Assembly (NCBI RefSeq): GCF_034140825.1
Contig: NC_089043.1
Location: 25,656,001-25,720,000, forward strand
From: Oryza sativa Japonica Group
Lineage: Eukaryota; Streptophyta; Magnoliopsida; Poales; Poaceae
Direction of reading: 5' to 3'
Length of the DNA: 64,000 nucleotides
Shown one piece after another: positions 11,533-22,869 of this stretch. Made by a program: the position numbers and the translations under genes. Position 1 is the first letter of the stretch. Each line of letters opens with the position of its first letter. Under the pieces are notes generated by a model. The model ran no database searches. It saw only the letters and a list, made by a program, of their open reading frames with translations, and had not been told where the DNA came from.

Positions 11533-12304
11533 CGGCCCCACACGTGCCCCTGCTTGCAGCAACATGCCATCGATGTTTGTTGTTTGTTCTACGTTTTGGT
11601 GCAACTTGTATACGTGCCCGAAATAAAGATGAGCACGATGTTATTGCTACAGGTTGTATTGGGTATTTGCCCTCTGAATTCAATATATACAATGTGTTTG
11701 TGTTTGTGTCACCAGCTGGATTGAAAATGAGAAAGTTTTGTTCTTCTTTTGTTGATCTACTCCGAAATGCAAACCAAGGTCAGTTCATAGCAGAAAAGGT
11801 TGCGAGGAGATTAGAGTCTTTGTATTGGTAGATCTCATCTCAGAATAATAAGCAAGGGGCAGGTTGTCACCGTTTCTTCACCTGAAGCAATAGTAGATGT
11901 GGAGAATGGAGAATTCTGTAAATCAGATCACTATGAATTCTGATTTCAATTATCACGCAGACATGCAGCGAGGTGTTTTGTCGACACGTTGCATACCTTA
12001 CGAAAAAGTGGCAAATGATCACTCATCCCTTCTTAAAAACAGAAACAGCTTTATTAAATCTGGTGCAAGAATTGGCAACAGCAAGGAAAATGCAGTAAAC
12101 CCTTCTTGTCAATGGGGACAACTGTATCACGATTGATCAGTCTTTACGCGCTACAACCAGAAACCAACCCCTATCCACATTCTCCATTATTTCTCCGACA
12201 AAAAAAAAAGGGGGAAAGATCTCATACATATACAATGCAGTCTCCTCTCTGAAATGATAATGTAGCCTATTTAGTATACAGTCTGAAGATCCAAGTAGGA
12301 AGAA
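11533..12304. other. 3' ends of two convergent genes
   Basis: The first part is the 3' untranslated region of the plus-strand gene, with AATAAA near 11621. The rest includes the 3' untranslated region of the minus-strand DHQ synthase, whose stop codon is at 12305-12307. A 79-codon open frame at 11897 has no coding features. Confidence 0.6.
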
Positions 12305-15300
12305 TCAGCAGTCGCAGAATGCACGGAGGGTTTCGTCGAGGGCATTCCTGTCGTAATCGCCAGTGAAAACACAGCTTCCCAGAGGTCCTTTCAGGAGGAT
12401 GAGCCTCAGCAATCCATCAGCAACCTTCTTATCAACCTGATGCAATCATTCAGGAATTCAATAATGCTGCTTTTCAATAGAGGAAAAACAACTTGAGAGC
12501 TCTGCTATATACCAATGCATACAATAACAAAAAATAGGTTATCCAACAATTTGTTTGGTGACAAAAGCTGATCAGATCCACTTTGTAACATATCAAGGTA
12601 CGAGGGTACTTACGGCCATAATACTTTTGAACTTCTCCACTGTCATGGCCTCTGGAGGTGTAATTGGAAGCTTCGCTTTCTCTAGTATGTCAATTGCCCG
12701 TTTCTTGATTGACTCGTCTATCCAACCCAGGCGGTGAGACATGTCAGCTGCCATAACCTAGAGTGGTGGCAACATAGAAACAGAACCAAAAGATAAGTAA
12801 TGAAACGATACAAAATAATGAAATCGAGGTGTTGTAAAAATATTCAGGTGTTCTTACTGTTCCAGCTGCAACAGCCTCCCCATGGAGCCATGCTCCATAA
12901 CCAGTTCCTGTTTCTATAGCCTGGCAATTGAATAAAGTGATCATAAATAATATGTAGGAGTACATCATTAAACAAACTGTTGAGGATATTTAGTTTCTGG
13001 CACCCATATATTTGAATTAAGAATGATTTATTCTGCAACCTATGGCCACCATATTACTCTAAGATTACATACAGTCAAGTCCAAACATACTATTTTTGAC
13101 AGCATATGTTATCCAAAATATGTAGTTTGAATACATGAAAATGATATAACAGATTTGTTGTGAACAAACTCTTTCGGATTATTACAGTAATGAACTTTTA
13201 GGATAAAGTAAAGTAGTTTGGGAAGGTGTACTACAACATATTCCTGACCTAAACAACAAATTTCAAGGCCTCTTTCCATTTTATAATGTGTTAATTAATA
13301 AGGAGCACAGGATAACCCCATCAACATTTAAGCAAAAGAAATAAATCTGTACTTTTTACCAGCCCAGCAAATCATACGAGTACTAAACATGGAGTGCATT
13401 ATAATGTTTATTGACATTAGTTCAGCATAAAATCAACCATAGTTAATGATAATACTTACATGGCCAAATGTATGGCCGAGATTAAGTGTTGCTCGGAGAC
13501 CACTTTCCTTCTCGTCCTGAGCAACCACTTCAGCTTTGTTTTCACACGATCTCTTAATAGCATAGGCCAGAGCACTTGGTTCTCTACAAGTAGGAATTAC
13601 GATCGATAAGTGGGGGAAAACTATTATCCATATTTCAGCATTATCATGGTATACATGATACTGTAAAAACTGAAATAGACTCCGCAAACTTTTTTTCTGA
13701 TTTACAGTTCAGCATTCTCTGAGTTAACATGGTAATGCAAAAATATGGTAGTTCAATGGTTCTATGTCTGCCTGTTAAGCAACATAAATGATCAAAGGAA
13801 GCATAACAGAAATGTAAACAACTAAGCTAGGATTGACATGTACAACAATGATCTTTCTAAGTTAGCAGGGTAACACAACAGCTGAGACACTCTATTCAGT
13901 CAAACCATTTACTCATAAGATGATACATGTTTCATTTATAATGGTTATTCAGGGATAAAATGAACTTTGCAAATTTTCGGTAAAACATGTTTTCCTGATA
14001 TGGTTGCTTAACTAAAAAAATGAGTCAGTTCAACAAATATAAATACAAAAAGAAGACATGCTTCCAAAATAGGGATGCATCTAGAGCACCAAACATTTCA
14101 GTCTGAGAGAGGACAATAAAGCATAACTAGCTAACTGATATAAACTTCAAACAAACTGCAGGCCTAATGCAGCTGCACATTTTTATAAGCCGGTTATTGA
14201 ATTGAAATAACATTAGACAACACAATGCCAAAACGTGCTCAATACCTTGCTAATAATGCTGGCATGTTTTTCTCTTGCCATTCAAAGAACGGTGCATCTC
14301 TTATGAGACCATACTTCACCACCTCAGCTATGCCTGAAGCCAGTTCCCTGTCAGGCAATGTATTCAGTGTCTCGGTGTCTATCAGTACACACTGTGGCTG
14401 GTAGAACGCCCCAATTAAGTTCTTCCCCAATGGATGGTTAATGCCGGTCTTCCCTCCAACAGATGAATCCACCTAAAGTAATTCATGCAGCTCACCGTTA
14501 GCATCAAGCTACATGTAACCAATTGTAGTAAAAAATCTAAATCAAGCTTAGGACCTGGGCCATCAGAGTAGTAGGAATCTGTATGAAATTGACACCACGC
14601 AGGAACGCAGCAGCTGCAAAACCGCACATGTCCCCAATAACGCCACCTCCCAACGCAACAAACGTGCACCGCCGGTCCAGCCGGGACTCGACTGCCTTGT
14701 CGAAAACCTTCATCAGTGTGCCCTGCAAGCCGCAAGCAGTTAAGTACACCCAAATTGGACTGAAACAACAACTGGTAGTCTCTCAGAACGCTTAAGTCTG
14801 AACCACACACGCACCATGTCCTTGTACTTCTCGCCGTCGGGCAGGATCACGCTCTCCACAGAAACATTCGGGTTGTTGTGCGTGAGTGCCCAGGTCACCT
14901 TCTCCAGGTAGAGCGGCGCGACGGTGGTGTTGGTCACCACCAAAACCCTCTTCCCATGAACATGCCTGCGCAGCTAAGGCATCAGGATCACGAAATGATC
15001 GCACCAATTCACTAAATCCAGCAAAAAAAATACCTCTGCAGCAGGTCAGGCTCGTCGAGAAGGCCTGCGCCGATGTAGATCGGGTAGCTCCGGTCGCCGA
15101 GGTCGACGTCGACAACCGTGGAGACCCTCGACGCCGGCGGCGGCTGCATAGCGGGGGCCGCGCTCGCGACGACACGGCTGCGGAGGGTCCTCGCTGCGGA
15201 AGCGCGGAGGGGAGGAGCGCAGGAGGCGCGAGACGGCGAGGGGAGGGAGGCCGCCGCGGCCGGACTCGCGCTGGGGGCGCGGCGGGCGGACACGGCCGCC

Positions 15301-15356
15301 GCGCGGGAGGACGACGAGGCGGCGGCGAGCAGAGAGGAGGAGGCGGCGGCCGCCAT
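12305..15356 (-). CDS. DHQS: 3-dehydroquinate synthase, plastid (shikimate pathway)
   Basis: Converts DAHP to 3-dehydroquinate, the second step of the shikimate pathway to aromatic amino acids, in the plastid stroma. It needs NAD+ and a divalent metal. Exons, minus strand: 15034-15356, 14815-14965, 14555-14722, 14246-14472, 13460-13583, 12858-12920, 12614-12757 and 12305-12436. Together they encode 443 residues, matching the plant length. Residues 1-80 are an Ala/Ser/Arg-rich plastid transit peptide, then [15 protein letters not shown] opens the mature enzyme. The NAD-binding GGGVIGD is at about 183-189, followed by the [11 protein letters not shown] loop. Metal ligands sit in LNLGHTFGH and [10 protein letters not shown] start at [10 protein letters not shown]; an in-frame ATG 36 bp upstream is possible. 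The gene is head to head with the beta-galactosidase, about 1.0 kb apart. Confidence 0.95.
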
Positions 15357-16376
15357 GGAGGTGGTGGAGCTGCGAAACGAAGACGACGGCAACGGCGACG
15401 GCGGCGGGTGGTGGCTGGCGAAGCGGGGGGATTTGAGGCGGGCGGAGTGTGGAGGTTGGTGGGAGAAGGAAGCCGAGAGGAGGAACCGTGCGGTGTATCT
15501 GGACCGTCGGTTGGGGAGATCGACGGCCGAGATGGACCCGGGGTTGGTGGGTGTGGTGGCGCGGCCATGGTGGGATGGAAAGGTGGTTGACGTGGCGGGA
15601 TGGTTGGCGGAGAGGTTGGGCTTGGGAATGGCTGCTTAGGGTGTCGCTGACAAATGGGCCCGGTCAAATCTGTCATCTCGTGTGTGCTTTTTTCTGGGCT
15701 TCGGCCCATATGACACAACTTCAATTGGGCCGTCGACCCATGAAGCGCATGAACAACTCTTGATTTTTTTTTTCATTTTTAAGTTTTTATTTTTTAATAT
15801 TTACAGAAATATTATACCGAAGAAAATATTTACAGGTATAAACCCTACCACCCAAGTAGATGGCGGCAAGGTGACGTGGCACACAACGCCATGTGCGTGC
15901 AAGGGTGGCAAGGGGTAAATATAATTTTCGCATGCCCGCTGAGTGGCCTCCCACACAAGTCACCTTGCCGCTCTTTACTTGGACAATATGGTCTATTTCT
16001 GTAAATATTTTCGCCGTTATAATATTTCTGTAAATATTAAAAATTAAAAATTAAAAATTGAAAAAAAAATCAACAACTCTTCGGCTTCGTCGTCATCAAC
16101 CTCGTGGGCTCGTGGCCAAACGGAACAAGTCGTAGGCAAAATTGCCGCGAGCTCCGGTGCCAGCCGCGCATGGCCACCCGCGACGCGCCATTGCCGCGCG
16201 GCCACTCCCGCGCAACGCCCCTCCCGCCCTTCAAAGCGGCGGCCTCCGCCTCCTCCTCCTCGGCCTCGCCCGCGTCGCCGCCAACCCCACCCCGCCCCAC
16301 CCCACCCTACCCGCCGCCGCCGCTGGCCGTTCCCCCCTCGTAGTAGAGCCCCCCCGCGCGCGCGCCGCAGGTTCGG
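15357..16376. promoter_or_regulatory. Divergent intergenic region between DHQ synthase and beta-galactosidase
   Basis: About 1.02 kb separates two start codons on opposite strands. It is GC-rich on both flanks (15357-15640 and 16140-16376), with a MITE at 15762-16071 in the middle. GGGCC/TGGGC-type motifs are present (TGGGCTTCGGCCCAT near 15693 and TTGGGCCG near 15725). Without the MITE the spacer would be about 0.7 kb, so a shared regulatory region is plausible but not shown. Confidence 0.5.
15762..16071. mobile_element. Mutator-like MITE, 310 bp, with 10-bp target duplication
   Basis: Flanked by perfect AACAACTCTT repeats (15752-15761 and 16072-16081). The ends are complementary (GATTTTTTTTTCA start, inverted at the right end). 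Inside them TTTCTGTAAATATT-type motifs are repeated in inverted orientation. A 9-10 bp duplication fits the Mutator superfamily. It has no coding capacity and sits in the shared upstream region of two genes. Confidence 0.8.
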
Positions 16377-19300
16377 ATGGCCGCCCGCGTCGCGGCCGCG
16401 GTGGCGGCGGCGCTCCTCGCCGCCGCGCTGCTCCTCCCGGGCGCCGCGGCGGAGTGGACCCTCACGAAGAAGGGCACCGTCGTCTCCTACGACGAGCGCT
16501 CCCTCATGATCGACGGCAAGAGGGACCTCTTCTTCTCCGGCGCCATCCACTACCCACGGAGCCCGCCCGAGATGTGGGATAAGCTCGTCAAGACGGCCAA
16601 GATGGGCGGCCTCAACACCATCGAGACGTACGTTTTCTGGAACGGCCACGAGCCCGAGCCCGGGAAGGTATATTGATCTCTCTTGCAGTAGATTCAGCGC
16701 TCTACCAAAAATGCTACTTTTGACCATTCGTCTTATTCAAAATTTTTTGTGCAAATATGAAAATATTTATGTCATGCTTAAAAAATATTTGATGATGAAT
16801 CAAGTCACAATAAAATAAATGATACTTCCTCCGTCCCTAAATGTAAGCATTTTTGAGGTTGACACAGGTATTAAGAAAGTAGGTGAGAATGATTGAAGAA
16901 GGTGTGTGATTGGTTGAAAAGAGAAAGTAGGTGAAAAAGAATGGTTGTGATTGGTTGAGAGAAGAAGGTAGGTAGAAAAATAGCTTCATTTTGAGACAAA
17001 GTACTGTGCTAGAAATAGCTACATTTTGGGACGGATGTAGTAGTTACATAAATTTGTTGAATAAGACGAATGGTCAAAAGTTGGACAAAAAGTCAACGGC
17101 GTCATAAATTAAAATATGGAGGTAGTAGTAAATTAGAAGCCTGCAGCCTTTGATTTTCAGTATCATCTCGTACATAGACAGTTTCAGATTCATGACATTT
17201 GTTCATCTGTTGTTGCATTGCAGTACTATTTCGAAGGCAGATTCGACTTGATCAGGTTCCTCAACGTGATCAAGGATAACGATATGTACGCGATTGTGCG
17301 TATAGGGCCATTCATCCAGGCAGAATGGAACCATGGGTTCGTGTGAATCATCTCAGTGGTTTGCCTTTTGCAATTGTGATCATCTCGGTGAATCTAATTG
17401 CTCCATGCTTGATCTGTTTTCCTGCGCATTTCCCAGTGGTTTGCCTTATTGGCTTAGGGAGATCGGCCACATTATATTCAGGGCTAACAATGAACCTTTC
17501 AAGGTAATCATAGACTTGCATGTGTGATATGCAATTGTGCTGAATTTGTTTCATGCTGATGACCCGCTGGTTTTGTCATGAAGAGGGAGATGGAGAAGTT
17601 CGTGAGGTTTATAGTGCAAAAGTTGAAGGATGCGGAGATGTTTGCACCTCAAGGAGGACCCATCATTCTATCACAGGTCAATTTAATTATACCTGTGTGA
17701 TGGTATCTACCAAGTCAGCTTATGTGCTCCATACCAACGCATATTAACCCATAATATGTGTAATTATGACAGATTGAGAATGAGTACGGGAATATAAAAA
17801 AAGATCGCAAAGTAGAGGGGGATAAATACCTGGAATGGGCAGCTGAAATGGCCATTAGCACAGGGATAGGAGTTCCTTGGGTTATGTGCAAGCAATCAAT
17901 TGCTCCAGGAGAAGTGGTAACTTTCTGATTGTCTCAGCGTCCATAGTTAGCAACACAATGATATATCCAATTGTCCAAAACTGCGAAGCACTTCGATAGA
18001 ACAAGTTCCTGTGTTCCAAAATATGCAAATACTTGTACTACTTCATTCTGCTCTTTAATTTATGCCTCCCTCTCACTAGATCCCTACCTGCAACGGAAGG
18101 CACTGTGGAGACACATGGACTCTACTCGATAAAAACAAGCCTCGTTTGTGGACTGAGAATTGGACTGCACAGTAAGTTTGATCCGTACTGAACATTCTAC
18201 TTGATCGGTTTTTTTTTTCATAGTTGGTACTAATCGAATGAAATGAAGTATGTAACTCTGATGCTCTGATTAGCTTATGATCATTCAAACATTTATTGCA
18301 TGGTTCTTGCATGCAGTCGCAAGTATCATTGTACTGATATTGTCAGCACTATGATTGTGAACCGAAAATGTGTTGGTTTCAGAAGTTGCACTTATCATAT
18401 GCCAATTTATCGAAATTAATATTAAAAGAACTATTTTCTTGGTTGCACACAGATTCAGAACCTTTGGTGACCAGCTAGCTCAGCGTTCAGCTGAGGACAT
18501 TGCATATGCTGTGTTACGTTTTTTTGCCAAGGGTGGGACGCTGGTAAACTACTATATGGTATGTGTTTTGGTTTGTTTTTTCTCTCTATTAAATGTTAAG
18601 TTATAACAATTGCCAGTTTGTAAAGGGATTACATATTAAATTGTTGCGAACAGTATCATGGTGGAACAAATTTTGGGAGGACAGGTGCTTCATATGTGTT
18701 GACTGGATACTATGATGAAGCTCCTATGGATGAATACGGTCAGATTTGCTCAATATCCCTTGTCATATATTTCTTTCTGCTGCATCTATGCACGTATTGA
18801 TTCTAACAATCATGCCATGTGGTCCATGTTTTTATTTAGGCATGTGCAAGGAGCCCAAATTTGGGCATCTGAGGGACCTGCACAATGTGATCAAGTCATA
18901 CCATAAGGCTTTTCTCTGGGGGAAACAATCATTCGAGATATTGGGCCATGGGTATGAGGTTGTGATCAACTGCTTCCAGTGTGACAGTTACCTGTAATTT
19001 AGTAACCAATGTTAGCCAGGGTTGATTAGTTTCCTGCACCTGCAGGCACACAACTATGAGTTACCTGAAGATAAACTGTGCCTGTCTTTCCTCTCCAACA
19101 ACAACACCGGGGAAGATGGAACAGTGGTATTCCGGGGGGAGAAGTTCTATGTGCCTAGCCGCTCTGTTTCCATCCTTGCAGATTGCAAGACTGTGGTCTA
19201 CAATACAAAGAGGGTGTGTGTATTGCATAAATTTACTGAAAACAAGTTACGGCCTATCTTAAATATATTTCAATAACAGAAATCGTTGATGGCTTATTCC

Positions 19301-21716
19301 ACATATGTTACGGTAGGTGTTTGTACAGCATAGTGAAAGATCATTCCATACTACTGACGAGACTAGTAAGAATAATGTGTGGGAGATGTACTCAGAGGCT
19401 ATTCCGAAGTTCCGCAAAACCAAGGTCAGGACAAAGCAACCCCTGGAGCAATATAACCAGACAAAGGACACTAGTGACTATTTGTGGTACACCACAAGGT
19501 ATTTTTTTTTTCAAATATCACTCCTTTGTTCCATGTCAATGTAATAGTAGCTTTTTATCTGCTTTTCTCACAGACAAGAATTTACTTGACTGTTTGTTTT
19601 TGTTTATGATGGCGCACAGTTTTCGCTTGGAGTCTGATGATTTGCCCTTTAGACGCGATATTAGGCCTGTGATTCAGATCAAAAGCACTGCACATGCGAT
19701 GATAGGATTTGCCAATGATGCCTTCGTAGGTAACTTGGACCAAGTCTATAACTCCCATATATCACAAATTGCAGGCACTAAACTTTGTACTGAAAAAAAA
19801 ATTAACAACCTGCTTAGGTACTGGGCGTGGAAGTAAGAGGGAGAAGAGCTTCGTGTTTGAAAAACCCATGGATCTGAGAGTAGGCATCAACCATATTGCG
19901 ATGTTGTCGTCGTCGATGGGAATGAAGGTATAGTCCATGAGAATGCTTAATGTGTGTCAAACATGAGAAAACTCTCTTGCCGTCTTGTAATAGTTATTAC
20001 AGCAGCAGCAGCAGTTTTGGTGAAAATAGCAACCACAAATAGTCTAGATCCTAACTTGAGTGGCGGTGGTTGACACTGTATATGTAGGATTGTTAAAATC
20101 TTGAACGAAGTTTTCTCCTTTTATTTTTATTTTTAAAAAGGCTCTAATTATGCAAACTTGTGTATCCTTTGCAGGACAGTGGTGGTGAACTTGTTGAAGT
20201 AAAGGGCGGCATTCAGGACTGCGTGGTACAGGGTCTCAACACAGGGACCTTGGACTTACAAGGAAATGGTTGGGGTCATAAGGTACTGGCTATTGCCCTC
20301 TAGAGTGATTGGGATTTAGATAGGAAGTTTTTTTTTTTTAAAAAAAAGAAATCGGTTCAAATTTGAACAAAATTCCAAGGAATGAGGAAAGCATGCTTTT
20401 CCTTGGCGCAGTGCGTAATGTGCTCATACAGTTGAACTGATAAGTGATAACTCTGTATGTGGGTTTCAAACAGGCCAGGTTGGAAGGCGAGGACAAGGAG
20501 ATTTACACAGAGAAAGGAATGGCCCAATTTCAGTGGAAGCCGGCAGAGAATGACCTGCCAATCACGTGGTACAAGGTAGGCTGTACAAGCAAAAAAGGAA
20601 CACCTGAGTGTTTGCCAGCATCATACATGCATTCGATTATTTGCTTCCAATTCTCAGTGTCACTATCTATTCATTGGCATGACAGAGATACTTTGATGAG
20701 CCAGACGGAGACGATCCCATTGTTGTTGACATGAGCTCTATGAGCAAGGGCATGATATATGTTAACGGAGAAGGCATTGGTCGCTACTGGACCTCATTCA
20801 TAACTCTTGCCGGACACCCTTCTCAATCAGTGTAAGCAAGTTCCTACACTACCATACAAGTGGGTTGCATATACACAACGAAATTTATTCTCACTTTCAT
20901 TATGTTTTCTCTCCGTTTACAGATATCACATTCCACGAGCGTTCTTGAAACCCAAGGGCAACCTCTTGATTATATTCGAGGAGGAGCTTGGCAAGCCAGG
21001 TGGCATCCTCATCCAGACGGTGAGGAGAGATGACATCTGCGTGTTCATCTCGGAGCACAACCCGGCACAGATCAAGACGTGGGAGTCGGACGGCGGCCAG
21101 ATCAAGCTCATAGCCGAAGACACGAGCACCCGGGGCACCTTGAACTGCCCCCCGAAGAGGACCATCCAGGAGGTCGTCTTCGCCAGCTTCGGCAACCCGG
21201 AGGGCGCGTGCGGCAACTTCACTGCTGGCACCTGCCACACTCCTGATGCAAAGGCGATCGTTGAGAAGGTACACACTTCAAACAAACACTTGCCAATGTA
21301 CCAGAACATCATCATCTAAGTGATATGTTTTCTTGAACGAAATCGGCAAGATGCCAATTTTTTTTTAATAGAGAAGGAGTAAAATGTACAAAAATCGTAT
21401 TTACAGAAAAGCGGCCGCGGCCCTAGTAACCAAAAACAATTACACTGTTAGCCAGGCGGCAAGGTGCCTTGCACCCGCCAGGCTCCAAGTTTTTGCCTCC
21501 TCCTTTATCTAAGTGATATGTTGGTGACTTGTAATATCGTATACTTCCATTGATGTCTGATCTTTGGAATGAAACGAGTAGGAATGCCTCGGCAAGGAGT
21601 CGTGCGTGCTGCCGGTGGTAAACACGGTGTACGGCGCGGACATCAACTGCCCCGCGACGACGGCCACGCTGGCGGTGCAGGTGAGATGCAAGGTATCAGG
21701 GGCGCAGGCGGCTTAG
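16377..21716 (+). CDS. BGAL12: Beta-galactosidase, GH35 family, with C-terminal galactose-lectin domain
   Basis: Secreted cell-wall enzyme that removes terminal beta-galactose from pectin or arabinogalactan side chains. Eighteen exons: 16377-16667, 17224-17336, 17437-17503, 17584-17676, 17773-17916, 18080-18171, 18453-18558, 18654-18738, 18840-18958, 19046-19213, 19317-19498, 19620-19729, 19818-19927, 20175-20282, 20474-20575, 20686-20831, 20923-21268 and 21582-21716. They encode 838 residues. The signal peptide is at 1-25 and ends GAAA. The GH35 barrel covers about 30-340, with acid/base Glu in IENEYGN (about 192) and nucleophile Glu in WTENWT (about 262). The beta-sandwich domains bear [16 protein letters not shown]-type lectin domain lies at about 755-838 ([20 protein letters not shown]). 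Introns carry nested MITEs and a LINE fragment. The symbol is recalled for the rice locus, not searched. Confidence 0.94.
16712..17125. mobile_element. Outer Stowaway-like MITE in beta-galactosidase intron 1, interrupted
   Basis: The left part (16712-16824) and the right part (17041-17125) are inverted copies sharing TTTGACCATTCGTCTTATTC. The right end closes with GGAGGTAG next to TA. The two halves are separated by a second Stowaway element at 16825-17040. The left terminus is eroded, so 16712 is approximate. Confidence 0.65.
16825..17040. mobile_element. Inner Stowaway MITE, 216 bp
   Basis: The ends CTTCCTCCGTCCCTAAATG and, inverted, CTACATCCGTCCCAAAATG are Stowaway terminal repeats. They are flanked by TA dinucleotides at 16823-16824 and 17041-17042. 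It is inserted in the centre of the older element 16712-17125. Confidence 0.8.
21330..21506 (-). mobile_element. 5'-truncated LINE (or similar retroposon) in the last intron of beta-galactosidase
   Basis: A 177-bp insert is flanked by a perfect 16-bp duplication ATCTAAGTGATATGTT (21314-21329, 21507-21522). Read on the minus strand it ends TTAAAAAAAAATTGGCATC...GTTCAAGAAAA, resembling the short A-rich 3' ends of plant LINEs. A target duplication of 16 bp fits target-primed insertion. The family is uncertain because only the 3' end is present. Confidence 0.6.
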
Positions 21717-22869
21717 GAAGAAGGGATGCTGCTGATTGACACATTGTTTCAATTTGGCTCCTCTTGCTTGTGTAATTCATCTCGTTTTGGTTCTCATTGA
21801 TGAGTCTTGAGTGCCTTGTGTGATTAAAATTTGGAAGAGACATGCCTTTTGGGGATCATGGGGGGTATTAATATGCAACAGGAAGGTAGCTGCTGATAGA
21901 CTCGAAGATGTCTTCTATTCTTAATCCTCTCCTATCATATGTATTGATTCTGTAGGTGTTGAAAATAATATTAACCATCACAGGTTGACAGACAGTTTGT
22001 AGTTCAGTTTGTTTAGATATATTGACAGTTTGTGCACTAATAATATGAAGCTGTTGTTACTTGCTATAGTTGCTACTTGCTAGTCATGTGATGAGGATTG
22101 CGATTTGCGTGCGGCCCATGTTGGTTAGCCTGGAACGGGATTTCGACTTAGGTGTGTCCCGTTTAGTTTGCCCGGAACGGGATTGTCACATCTGTGCTGG
22201 CCCATATATTGGGCCATCCAGAATGGGATCGCAAAAGTCTAAGGGTGAAAATGGTATGGTTGGATCATGTTATTCATGTATCTAGCCCCATATCTTCCTG
22301 AGTTGGAAGCGGGTACGGATAACTTAACATTTATCATGTATCATATACTACTTTTCTTTTCTCACAATTGGATTTGGAAAGGGTATCTATTTAGATCGTT
22401 GATCCACATATATTATTAAACATTTTAAAAATAATTTTGAATAGAAATCTAGCATTTTGTATCCACAAGTGGATATACAAAACCATCGTAGATATTACAC
22501 CTAGGGTCGAACATGTTCACCATAGATATTAGACCTAGGGATCGGAGATATTATAAACATCATAAAATGGTGATCAACCTATCGTTTCATTATGTTTATA
22601 AATGGAGCTATAATAGAATTTGTTGGATGTTTGACAATATGAGACATTGGGTGGATGCGGTTCTTCCTGTACCACGATACAAAAATTTTTAGTGGATTCG
22701 GACGTAGTATATAATATTGACTATCCTTTTTTTCTTTATTTCCCATATCCTGCTCGTATGCTTTGTTTCAGGCGGGCAGACAAAATCCCTGTCCTGATTT
22801 CACCCCCACAAAGTCGTATGGTTATCTCTTCTCTAAACCCCTTGTGGCCTTGACAGTGTCACTAGACTC
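21717..22869. other. Gene-free spacer downstream of beta-galactosidase
   Basis: Contains the beta-galactosidase 3' untranslated region (to about 22000) and then AT-rich spacer. A GGAACGGGATT-type motif occurs three times between 22130 and 22230, which may be a small decayed repeat. No gene seen. Confidence 0.5.

Noticed and set aside
14792-15724. 310-codon Pro/Ser-rich frame overlapping DHQ synthase exon 1
   Set aside because: It is a GC-driven shadow frame. Splice sites and protein similarity support the DHQ synthase frame.
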